Counted from the first letter of the stretch, positions 48,910 through 56,663 are shown. The stretch is 64,000 nucleotides of DNA from Saprospiraceae bacterium (GCA_016706365.1 JADJJU010000024.1:137161-201160), one strand, 5' to 3'. Numbers and translations are program-made. Notes: generated from the sequence alone by a model not told the origin.

Positions 48910-48993
48910 TCACTCGCGGTCGGGCTATCCGCTTTACTTCGCAGAGCCGCATTGTGATGCGTCTCTACTCGTGCCCGCTCCTATCGCTGAGGC
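48910..48993 (+). repeat. REP-like element (GGGCTATCCGC ... CTCCTATCGCT)
   Basis: GCGGTCGGGCTATCCGC and CCGCTCCTATCGCTGA flank a variable hairpin-rich core containing GCATTGTGATGC. I recall similar flank pairs as widespread repeats in Bacteroidota genomes. Only this one copy is in the window. Confidence 0.5.
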
Positions 48994-49031
48994 AGTGTGT
49001 GTGTGAGTGTAGAGCTGCGGGTTTGGCGAGT

Positions 49032-49422
49032 CACGCGCCTAGGGCGCGTAGATGGTAGCTCCTTGCCCGGTGTGTGAGCGTCGGCCGTGCCTCGCTCGTG
49101 TGCTGCTTTGCGGCCTACGGCTGCGCGGGATGTGGTTCACTGCGTTCACGGGATGTGTAACAGCCAATGATTGTCTCCGACAATCAAGATAAGACCCATG
49201 AATTATTTCATCCAGGCTGTTTGCCAATAGCAAAAAGCTAAAGACTAAAAGCGGATGTTCCCACTCACACTCACCACTCACAATTCATCCCGTGAGCTTG
49301 TCGAACCACATCCCGCAGCTGCTGCGAAGCAAGCAGCTGCACACACCGAGGCAGCGAAGCGCCCCTCTACACACGATCTCTACTCTTATTCCACAGGCGC
49401 AGCTTACCTCAACCCGGCTGTT
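49032..49422 (+). repeat. Structured element copy 1 (covarying hairpins)
   Basis: Left half: ACGCGCC-tag-GGCGCGT hairpin, the linker GGTAGCTCCTTGCCCGGTG, the GAGCG...CGCTC hairpin (49076-49097, inner GGC/GCC), GCGGCC-tac-GGCTGC (49110-49124), then GATGTGGTTC and TCACGGGATG, and TGATTGTC-tcc-GACAATCA (49168-49186). After about 100 bases of GGCTGTT-type filler comes the right half CATCCCGTGA ... GAACCACATC, complementary to the left-half pair. A CAGCTGC/GCAGCTG hairpin and ACACGATCTCTACTC follow. It lies upstream of the WbpE-like gene in the same direction as the locus. Confidence 0.85.
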
Positions 49423-49542
49423 TCTCCAGGCTCGCAGCTTGCAGCTTCACCCCGGCTGTTCGCCAGAAGCTAGAGGCTAGAAGCCAGAAGCGGCTGTTCA
49501 GTTTTTCACTCATAATTCATAACTCATAATTCATAACTAATA
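49423..49542. repeat. GGCTGTT / AATTCATA words before the aminotransferase gene
   Basis: CGGCTGTTTCTCC, GCTCGCAGCTTGCAGCTTC, CTAGAGGCTAGAAGCCAGAA and CTCATAATTCATAA words run right up to the ATG. No recognisable ribosome-binding site beyond A/T-rich sequence. Confidence 0.6.
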
Positions 49543-50685
49543 ATGACGACTACTTCCCGACCGCTCCAAATGGTCGATCTTAAAACTCAGTACGAAAAAA
49601 TTCAATCCGAAATTGACGAAGCAGTTCTCAATGTAATCCGTACTACCATGTTCATCGGAGGCCCCGAAGTGAAAGGATTTCAGGACGAACTCGAAGCATA
49701 CCTGGATGTGAAACATGTCATCCCCTGTGCCAATGGAACAGATGCCCTGCAGATTGCATTCATGGCATTGGGTCTTCAACCAGGAGATGAAGTGATTGTA
49801 CCGGCATTTACTTATGTTGCTACAGCGGAAGTGATTGCATTGCTCAAACTGACACCGATTATGGTAGATGTCGATCCCGGTTCATTCAATCTCACACCTG
49901 AATTATTTGAAGCCGCCATTACATCCAAAACCAAAGCAGTCGTTCCCGTCCACCTGTTTGGCCAATGTGCTGACATGGAAGGAATTATGAATGTGGCAGA
50001 TAAACATGGAATATACGTCATTGAAGATAATGCACAGGGAATTGGAGCAGATTACATATTCAGTGATGGAAGAGTAGCTAAATCAGGAACTATAGGACAT
50101 ATAGGTTGTACCTCCTTTTTTCCCAGCAAAAATTTGGGATGTTATGGTGATGGAGGTGCAATCTTCACCAATGACACAGCCCTTGCAGACAAAATCAGAA
50201 TTGTAGCCAATCATGGACAGTCCCGCCGATACTACCACGATGAAGTGGGCGTCAATTCAAGGTTGGATGCTATTCAGGCAGCCATTTTGAGAATCAAATT
50301 GCGTCATCTGGACACTTATAATGCTGCCAGAACAGCAGCTGCGGATTACTACGACGCCGCTTTCAGCCAAATTCCCGAAATAAAAATTCCGGCCAGATCA
50401 ACTTGCAGCACCCACGTTTTTCACCAATACACTCTTCGTCTGACCAATGGAAAAAGAGACGAACTCGTACAATACCTGACTGATAAACAAGTCCCTTGTA
50501 TGATATATTATCCGGTACCTCTGCACCATCAAAATGCATTCAAGGAATCAGCCAGGCCCGGACTTGTCCTTCCCGTCACCGAGCAACTTTGCCGCGAAGT
50601 TTTCAGTCTTCCCATCCACTCCGAACTCACTCCCGAAATTCAGGACATCATCATCGCCGCCGTCCAGTCCTACTTCCAAAAGTAA
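49543..50685 (+). CDS. DegT/DnrJ/EryC1 sugar aminotransferase (WbpE-like)
   Basis: A 380-aa PLP-dependent aminotransferase that aminates a keto-nucleotide sugar. The PLP lysine is K196 in FFPSKNLGCYGDGG. Other family marks are CANGTDALQIAFMAL, PAFTYVATAEVI, VDPGSFNL, PVHLFGQCADM, VIEDNAQGIGADY and the C-terminal VNSRLDAIQAAIL. WbpE adds the 3-amino group in the UDP-2,3-diacetamido-2,3-dideoxy-glucuronate pathway. The WbpA-like and WbpB-like neighbours make that pathway the best guess. The acetyltransferase WbpD was not seen. Confidence 0.9.
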   Translation: MTTTSRPLQMVDLKTQYEKIQSEIDEAVLNVIRTTMFIGGPEVKGFQDELEAYLDVKHVIPCANGTDALQIAFMALGLQPGDEVIVPAFTYVATAEVIALLKLTPIMVDVDPGSFNLTPELFEAAITSKTKAVVPVHLFGQCADMEGIMNVADKHGIYVIEDNAQGIGADYIFSDGRVAKSGTIGHIGCTSFFPSKNLGCYGDGGAIFTNDTALADKIRIVANHGQSRRYYHDEVGVNSRLDAIQAAILRIKLRHLDTYNAARTAAADYYDAAFSQIPEIKIPARSTCSTHVFHQYTLRLTNGKRDELVQYLTDKQVPCMIYYPVPLHHQNAFKESARPGLVLPVTEQLCREVFSLPIHSELTPEIQDIIIAAVQSYFQK

Positions 50686-51130
50686 TGTTGGTCACCCTTC
50701 TGGCTGTTTGGGCTGGTGACCCCGGCCTTTTAAAATTTCAGTAGTTTTTCAAGCTGCTCGGAACACAGTTGTCAATCTGAATTTAACGACAAGCAAGCAG
50801 GCACAGAAGTCGAGCGAAAGAATAAGCTTCGACCCTCTCTAAAATTTCTTTTGAATGCATATCCATTTTGCAGTTGCAAACAAGATAAGCGAGCGGCTTT
50901 GCATGCGCTGAGTGGAGAGCAGCGTAGAAAACAAGGAAATTTTAAACAGCCTTGATTTTTTGTTACTTTTGCATCAAGGCAAAAGTAAAAGAAGTTTGTA
51001 AAAACAGGATGCAGCAAAAGATACTGGCACAAGTTATTTTAATCCATGATTTACAGAAAAATCCAAAATAATCGATCTGGCATTGTGGTATATTTACGAG
51101 CATCGTTATTTCTGAATATCATATAAAACA
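50686..51130. other. Gap containing a candidate pseudoknot repeat
   Basis: CCTTGAT (50950-50956) can pair with ATCAAGG (50973-50979), and TTACTTTTG (50963-50971) with CAAAAGTAA (50980-50988). The two stems interleave as an H-type pseudoknot. Near 50690 GGTCACC and GGTGACC flank a GGCTGTTT word. No gene was seen. Confidence 0.6.
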
Positions 51131-52091
51131 ATGAAAAACTTTGCCCTAATCGGCGCCGCCGGCTACATCGCCCCACGCCATTTACAAGCCATCCGCGATA
51201 CCGGAAATAAACTTGTCGCCGCATTCGACAAATCAGATTCCGTCGGAATCCTGGATGCTTATTTTCCTGACGCTGATTTCTTCATGGAATTTGAAAGATT
51301 CGACCGCCATCTGGAGAAGCTAAAAAGGCAGGGGAATGGAATAGATTATATTGTCGTTGCATCACCCAATTATTTGCATGATGCACATATTAGGTTTGGA
51401 CTCAGATATGGTGCAGACGTAATCTGTGAAAAACCATTGGTCATTAACCCCTGGAATGCCTCTGCCCTTTTGGAAATGGAAATAGAGACAGGCAAAAGAG
51501 TGTATCCTGTTTTACAACTCAGATTGCACCCGGTCATACAGGCACTCAAAGAAAAAACAGATTCTTCAAAGCGATACGACATTGACCTGACCTACATTAC
51601 TTCCAGAGGAAAATGGTATTACAGTAGCTGGAAAGGAGATGAATCTAAATCCGGTGGCATCGCAACCAACATTGGCATTCATTTCTTTGATATGCTGATC
51701 TCTATTTTTGGTCCGGTGAAAGAGGTAGAAGTTCACAGAAAAAGCCACGATTCAGTGGCAGGTAAGTTGGTTCTCGAGAATGCAAATGTTCGCTGGTTTC
51801 TCTCAATCAATGCAGACCATCTTCCTCCGGACATCAGCAAACAAGGGAAAACGGATCTATCGCAATATTCTAATTGACGGAGAAGCCTTGGAATTCAGCG
51901 ATGGATTTACAGAACTTCATACAGAGAGTTATCAAAGAATCCTTGACGGCTTCGGATTCTCTATATCAGACGCATTACCATCCATCGATCTGGTGCACCG
52001 CATCCGACAATCAGAAATAGTGGACTCCGGCGACAAGCATGCATTTGCCGGGCTCCCACAATCCGCACACCCTTTCGACAGGTCGAAATAG
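51131..52091 (+). pseudogene. Gfo/Idh/MocA oxidoreductase (WbpB-like), one frameshift
   Basis: The first frame (51131 to 51850) has the NAD fold (FALIGAAGYIAPRHLQAI), VVASPNYLHD and the family motif ICEKPLVI, then GGIATNIGIHFFDML. A shift at the A4 run 51848-51851 puts the rest (KGKRIYRNILIDGEALEFSD, then TESYQRILDGFGF) in the next frame, ending at 52091. Dropping one A restores QGKRIYRN. The combined protein of about 320 aa matches WbpB, which oxidises UDP-GlcNAcA at C3 before the aminotransferase acts. Its place right after the aminotransferase supports this. Confidence 0.82.
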
Positions 52092-52565
52092 CTAAGACAC
52101 ACCTGGCTCTTTACTGCCTCCAGCACTGCTCTTCTGCGTCCGGAGACGCCATGCTGTGGTGAGTTGGAGTTTTGAGTGTGAGTTTTTAATCCGGGTCGGA
52201 GACCCGGACTATCTGCGAGTTATTAAAAAGGTTTTGAGTTAAAAAGAGCATCTTCTCACCGGCTGTTCGCCAAAGGCCAAAGGCAAATAGCTAACAGCTG
52301 GCTTCAGAGACCTGGACCATCGCAGTGTTATGAAGGGGATGTAGAGTAAAAAACAATAGCTTCTTATCACACTCACAACTCCCACTCACGGCTGTTAAGC
52401 TTGAGGCTTGAGGCTTGCAGCTTGCAGCTTCTTCAACCAGCTGTTCAGCTAGAAGCTTTCTTCCGGCTGTTCGCCAATAGCCAAAGGCCAAAAGCCAACA
52501 GCGGCTGTTATCTCGAAGCTCGTGGCTCGCAGCTTCTTCAACTAGCAACTAGCAACCAACTAAAA
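52092..52565. repeat. Repeat-rich gap
   Basis: GAGTTTTGAGTGTGAGTTTT (about 52163) and GGAGACCCGGAC match the repeat at 37.77 kb. Multiple CGGCTGTT anchors with GCCAAAGGC, GGCTTGAGGCTTGCAGCTTG and CAACTAGCAACTAGCAACC words run to the next ATG. The open frame reaching upstream of 52566 is repeat-derived. Confidence 0.6.
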
Positions 52566-53510
52566 ATGAACATCCTCATCACCGGCGGTGCCGGCTTCAT
52601 CGGCACTAATCTTGTAGAAAAACTCCTCTCTGACCAAAGAGTATCTCTGGTGAGGGTATTGGATGATTTTTCTACCGGCCTGAGAGAAAATGTAGAGGAA
52701 TTTCAGAATCATCCGAAATATGAAATTCTGGAGGGCGATATCTGCGATTTTGAGATGTGTACAAAGGCAATGAGAGGCATTCAACTGGTAAGTCATCAGG
52801 CTGCATTAGGATCTGTTCCCCGTTCCATTGAAAATCCGCTTCGAACAAATACTGTAAACATCGGGGGCACGCTCAATATCCTGAAAGCTGCTGTAGATGC
52901 CGGTGTAAAAAGAGTGGTTTTAGCATGTTCTTCCAGCACTTATGGAGATCATCCCGATCTACCCAAAGTCGAAGATAAAATCGGTAAACCATTATCACCT
53001 TATGCAGTAACAAAAGCTGCAATCGAACAATATGCGGCAGTTTTTAAAACCACATATGGTTTAGATTATATTGGCCTCAGATACTTCAATATCTTTGGCC
53101 CCAGACAAAGTCCGGATAACCCTTATGCAGCAGTAATTCCTTTATTCTGCAGAGCATTTTTAAAGGACACATCACCTATAATCAATGGAGATGGAGCCAC
53201 CTCGCGGGATTTCACGTATGTAGATAATGCAGTTCAGGCAAATATTTTATCTCTTTTTACCGATAATCAGGAAGCCCTGAACCAGATATACAACATCGCT
53301 TGCGGTGAACAAACAACACTCAACGAGATGATCACCGGCCTCCGCGATATCAGCGGGAAAGATATAAACGCCAATTATGGTCCCGCAAGAGCCGGCGACA
53401 TCCGCCACTCCCTTGCCTCCATCGATAAAGCCCAGAAATTACTCGGATACCACCCCGATGTCTTCTTCAAAGAAGGATTGGCGCGTGTCTATTCCTGGTA
53501 TCAGAGATAA
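52566..53510 (+). CDS. NAD-dependent UDP-sugar 4-epimerase (WbpP/TviC-like)
   Basis: The protein has 314 aa from the ATG at 52566; the frame extends upstream only through repeats. It is a short-chain dehydrogenase-type epimerase: ILITGGAGFIGTNL (NAD), HQAALGSVPRSIENP, catalytic SSSTYG and YAVTKAAIEQY (YxxxK), and RYFNIFGPRQSPDNPYAAVI. The last segment and SVPRSI are typical of WbpP/TviC UDP-GlcNAc(A) 4-epimerases, which supply GalNAc-type sugars. It probably serves the same polysaccharide as the WbpA/E/B genes. Confidence 0.88.
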   Translation: MNILITGGAGFIGTNLVEKLLSDQRVSLVRVLDDFSTGLRENVEEFQNHPKYEILEGDICDFEMCTKAMRGIQLVSHQAALGSVPRSIENPLRTNTVNIGGTLNILKAAVDAGVKRVVLACSSSTYGDHPDLPKVEDKIGKPLSPYAVTKAAIEQYAAVFKTTYGLDYIGLRYFNIFGPRQSPDNPYAAVIPLFCRAFLKDTSPIINGDGATSRDFTYVDNAVQANILSLFTDNQEALNQIYNIACGEQTTLNEMITGLRDISGKDINANYGPARAGDIRHSLASIDKAQKLLGYHPDVFFKEGLARVYSWYQR

Positions 53511-53517
53511 AATCACA

Positions 53518-53601
53518 GTGATGTCTTCTCTGGCTAAACCTGCAGTGGCTTTATTTTCTGTAGCTTCGCTTTGAAAATATAAAGGTGATGGCTAGCGCTA
53601 A
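53518..53601 (+). repeat. Hairpin array C (short)
   Basis: GTGATGTC (53518) and GGTGATGG (53584) bracket a hairpin related to one in array B (TTTATTTTC ... GAAAATATAAA). The right end GTGATGGCTAGCGCTAA closely matches that of array A. Confidence 0.7.
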
Positions 53602-53995
53602 AAAAAAGCGGGCATCTTATTTCCGCCATATCCGTAACAATTTGCAAGGTTTTCATCACGGCTGCAAGAAATGTAAATTGCTTAGAGTCTACACAGCATT
53701 TCACCCTTAAACTGGCAAACCCCCACCTTCGGCTGTTACACCTCAGCCTCCTCTCTCCCGGACTGTGCCAAAAGCCAAAAGCCAACAGCTAAAAGCGGCT
53801 GTTTGGCTGTTCAATCGTGAGGTTCGTTCCTCACCACGCGACCTGCGGCTCAGCATTCATAACTCACAACCTCATAACTCTTTCCCCGGCTGTTCAGCTA
53901 GAGGCCAGGAGCTAAAAGCTAGAAGCGGCTGTTTTTTCACGGCCTCTCGCCAATAGCCAACAGCTAATAGCCTGCTTTCAACCAGCAACCACCTT
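53602..53995. repeat. GGCTGTT / GCCAAAAGC / ACCAGCA word block
   Basis: CGGCTGTTACACC, AAAAGCCAACAGCTAAAAGC, a GTGAGG-ttcgtt-CCTCAC hairpin (about 53818), more CGGCTGTT anchors and a CAACCAGCAACCACC word end just before the next ATG. No gene. Confidence 0.6.
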
Positions 53996-54199
53996 ATGCC
54001 TTACAAATTCGACAAAACTGCATTCAAGATCAACACCTTCGAAGAAGCTTCTAACCAGACTGCTTATTGGAGAACTAAATCACCTGTCGAAAGAATCAAG
54101 GCAGCTACTTATCTTAGTCTCATAGCCTGGAACTTAGATCCCGAAAATCCACCTAAAATGGATCGAACAGCTTTCAAAATGCGCAAGCGGGTCCAATAG
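53996..54199 (+). CDS. Small protein upstream of a nucleotidyltransferase (putative TA partner)
   Basis: A 67-aa basic protein (MPYKFDKTAFKINTFEEASN, then SPVERIKAATYLSLIAWNLD). It is not a family I can name. I recall similar small proteins encoded just before DUF6036-type nucleotidyltransferases in Bacteroidota. The stop codon lies one base before the next gene's ATG, so the two are translated together. It could be an antitoxin, or simply a partner subunit. Both readings are inference. Confidence 0.6.
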   Translation: MPYKFDKTAFKINTFEEASNQTAYWRTKSPVERIKAATYLSLIAWNLDPENPPKMDRTAFKMRKRVQ

Positions 54200-54200
54200 C

Positions 54201-54653
54201 ATGTTTCACGAAGAGTTTCTTGCCTTTTTGGATGCCTTAAATCAGGCAGCAGTGAAGTATATTTTGGTTGGGGAATATAGTGTAATCCTGCATGGAGACA
54301 GCAGAAGTACAGGCGATATGGATTTATGGGTAAAGCCGGATAATGAAAATTATGCCAGATTAAAACAAGCATTTAATCTATTTCAAATGCCTGTGTTCGA
54401 TATGACTGAAGACAAATTTTTGGATACCAATTATGATGTTTTCACTTTCGGAAGACCACCACTCAGTATTGATATAATGACTTCAGTTAAAGGGCTTTAT
54501 TTCGAAGAGACTTACATTAATTCTGAAATTCATACATTTGAAAATATTCCAATAAGGGTAATTCATTTGAATCATTTAAGAAAGGCAAAAGAAGCATCAA
54601 ACAGACCAAAAGATCAGGACGATTTGCTGAATCTCCCTGATCTCACACTCTGA
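54201..54653 (+). CDS. DUF6036-like nucleotidyltransferase
   Basis: A 150-aa protein with the minimal nucleotidyltransferase pattern: YILVGEYSVILHGDSRSTGD followed by MDLWV (G-S/Y...H-G...R-T-x-D-x-D), then a later acidic position in PPLSIDIMT. Such proteins (DUF6036/AbiEii-like) are often halves of toxin-antitoxin or abortive-infection pairs, transferring nucleotides to tRNA or protein. Here it follows a 67-aa gene by one base. It sits between the exopolysaccharide and sulfur genes, flanked by repeat blocks, which would suit a mobile cassette. No integrase was seen. Confidence 0.75.
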   Translation: MFHEEFLAFLDALNQAAVKYILVGEYSVILHGDSRSTGDMDLWVKPDNENYARLKQAFNLFQMPVFDMTEDKFLDTNYDVFTFGRPPLSIDIMTSVKGLYFEETYINSEIHTFENIPIRVIHLNHLRKAKEASNRPKDQDDLLNLPDLTL

Positions 54654-54813
54654 TCAAAGTAACTTCCAGCTACAAGCACACCCACAACTCCAACTCGGCT
54701 TTTTGGCTGTTCAATTCATAATTCATAATTTCATCCCGGCTGTTCAGCTAAAGGCCAAAATCCAACAGCTAAAAGCGGCTGTTCAGATTTCTAACTTCTA
54801 ACTTCTGACTTCC
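54654..54813. repeat. GGCTGTT / TTCATAATT / TCTAACTTC words before sorA
   Basis: CGGCTTTTTGGCTGTTCAAT, AATTCATAATT, CGGCTGTTCAGC, and TTTCTAACTTCTAACTTCTG run up to the ATG. Confidence 0.55.
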
Positions 54814-56037
54814 ATGTTTTCCCGCCGTTCCTTCCTCTCCAAATCCACCCTCGCAGCGATCGCAACGATCCTGGGAACCAGAATTGTATTTGGACATAAT
54901 GCACCCGAAAACTGGAGACCTGTTGGCTGGGATGATCTCGGAATCGATCCTTTGAAGGATAAACATCCGGACATGAAACTGCTCAATGACAAACCATTGA
55001 ACGTGGAAACTCCGGCACATCTGTTAGATGATGATATCACTCCCGCAGAAAAAATGTTCATCAGGAATAATGGTCTGATTCCTGAAAATATCGATATAAA
55101 TAAATGGACACTCAGCATCGAGGGAGAAGCAGTTAAAAAAGCTATGTCATTTACCCTGACTCAATTGAAAAAGCAATTCAAACCTTATACATATCAATTG
55201 GTACTGGAATGTGGTGGAAATGGAAGAACGGGATTCAATCCTCCTACAAGAGGTAATCAATGGTCATACGGAGCTGTTTCCTGTGCTCAATGGACAGGGG
55301 CGCGATTGAAGGATATTTTAGATGCAGTGGGATTAAAGTCAACTGCTCAATATATCGGCTTTTATGGTAAGGACACCCATATTTCCGGCGACTTAAGCAA
55401 AGTGGTCATTTCGCGAGGAGTTCCCATCTCTAAGGCGTTGGAAGAACAAACGCTGGTAGCATGGCAAATGAATGGGAAAGACATTCCACTGGTACATGGA
55501 TTTCCACTGCGCCTGGTAATAGGTGGTTGGCCTGCTTCCGTTTCTGGTAAATGGCTGCATAAAATAGCTGTCAGAGACAAAGTACACGACGGAGCAAAAA
55601 TGAAACCGCCATCCTATTCTGTCCCGATTCATTCGGTGGCTCCTGGAGAAAAAGTTGACCCTGACAAGATGCGCATCATTGAAGCCATGCCAGTCAAATC
55701 TCTCATCACCTGGCCAAAATCCGGGGGCATCTTACGCAAAAGAAAAACTCTCGACATTCGCGGACATGCCTGGGCCGGAGATCGCAGCATCAGCAAAATG
55801 GAAGTCTCCATCGACTTCGGCGCTACCTGGCAAACCTGCGAACTGGAACCCGCCGCTAATTACCTGGCGTGGCAACATTGGTCAGCTCAAGTTGCATTCC
55901 CCGGATCCGGATACTACGAGGTCTGGGCAAAAGCCACCGACAGCGCAGGCATCTCTCAGCCCATCAGTATTCCCAACTGGAATCCGCAGGGCTACCTTAA
56001 CAATTCCTGTCACCGTATCGCGATCAAAGTCGCGTGA
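54814..56037 (+). CDS. Sulfite dehydrogenase molybdopterin subunit (SorA-like)
   Basis: A 407-aa molybdenum-cofactor oxidoreductase. The twin-arginine-like signal SRRSFLSKSTLAAIA indicates periplasmic export in folded form. The Moco ligand Cys is C133 in LVLECGGNGR. NQWSYGAVSCAQWTG, the R/H residues in GWPASVSGKWLHKI, and the C-terminal dimerisation domain (DIRGHAWAGDRSISKMEVS) fit the sulfite oxidase/SorA/SoxC group. It probably oxidises sulfite to sulfate, passing electrons to the cytochrome encoded 0.6 kb downstream. SoxC is an alternative, but no other sox genes are present. Confidence 0.85.
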   Translation: MFSRRSFLSKSTLAAIATILGTRIVFGHNAPENWRPVGWDDLGIDPLKDKHPDMKLLNDKPLNVETPAHLLDDDITPAEKMFIRNNGLIPENIDINKWTLSIEGEAVKKAMSFTLTQLKKQFKPYTYQLVLECGGNGRTGFNPPTRGNQWSYGAVSCAQWTGARLKDILDAVGLKSTAQYIGFYGKDTHISGDLSKVVISRGVPISKALEEQTLVAWQMNGKDIPLVHGFPLRLVIGGWPASVSGKWLHKIAVRDKVHDGAKMKPPSYSVPIHSVAPGEKVDPDKMRIIEAMPVKSLITWPKSGGILRKRKTLDIRGHAWAGDRSISKMEVSIDFGATWQTCELEPAANYLAWQHWSAQVAFPGSGYYEVWAKATDSAGISQPISIPNWNPQGYLNNSCHRIAIKVA

Positions 56038-56161
56038 ACAAACAGCGGCTTTTAGCTGTTAGCCTTTAGCTGTTGGCGAACAGCCGAAATCAGGAACTAA
56101 CTTAAATAATTGAATCCCAACTTTGGATCAGTTCATTACTAATCTCTAAAAAATCTATTCT
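56038..56161. repeat. Inverted-orientation GGCTGTT words
   Basis: AACAGCGGC, TAGCTGTTAGCCTTTAGCTG and TTGGCGAACAGCCG: the same words as elsewhere but mostly in the opposite orientation. Confidence 0.5.
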
Positions 56162-56518
56162 ATGAGAGATTTTAGAAACTTAGAAATCTGGAAAAAATCA
56201 GTAGGGTTTACGATTATAATTTATCGATTGACTGACCCATTTCCTGATAAAGAGAAATTTGGGCTGACTTCGCAACTTAGAAGAGCATCAGTTTCAATGG
56301 CTTCCAATATAGCTGAAGGTGCATCAAGAAATTCTGAAACTGATTTTGCAAGATATTTAGAAATATCGATGGGATCCGCTTTCGAAATTGAAACACAATT
56401 AATAGTTTCAAGAGAAATAGGATACATCACATTTGAGGAATATAATTCTGCTCTTGAATCTTTATCTGTTATCCAAAAGCAGATAAACCAGTTGATTTCT
56501 AAAATTCGAAATAATTGA
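56162..56518 (+). CDS. Four-helix-bundle protein (23S rRNA IVP family)
   Basis: A 118-aa protein matching the TIGR02436 four-helix-bundle family: RNLEIWKKSVGFTIIIYRLT, FGLTSQLRRASVSMASNIAE, RNSETDFARYLEISMGSAFE, then the fourth helix to the end. Its members were first seen in intervening sequences of 23S rRNA, but most, as here, stand free. The function is unknown. It splits the sorA/sorB pair, which are usually adjacent, so it may be a late insertion. Repeat words lie on both sides. Confidence 0.85.
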   Translation: MRDFRNLEIWKKSVGFTIIIYRLTDPFPDKEKFGLTSQLRRASVSMASNIAEGASRNSETDFARYLEISMGSAFEIETQLIVSREIGYITFEEYNSALESLSVIQKQINQLISKIRNN

Positions 56519-56663
56519 ACAAAAAAGTTTTCTTCTACCAAACCCTACCCAAGACTCTCACTCTCACACGGCTGTTCGCCAAAAGCTAATAGCCAAAAGC
56601 TAATAGCCAATAGCCAATAGCCAATAGCCAAAGCGCTAACTTCCAGCCAGTAGCATTCGTATA
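56519..56663. repeat. CCAATAGCCAATAGCC microsatellite-like block
   Basis: CGGCTGTTCGCC followed by GCTAATAGCCAAAAGC and a run of CAATAGC units (about 56577-56632). Confidence 0.65.

Noticed and set aside
49032..49422. Structured element as an integron attC site
   Set aside because: The GTTRRRY/RYYYAAC core sites are absent, the element is longer than attC sites and no integrase was seen.
52401..52565. N-terminal extension of the epimerase frame
   Set aside because: It is repeat-derived and the Rossmann start MNILITGGAGFIG begins at 52566.
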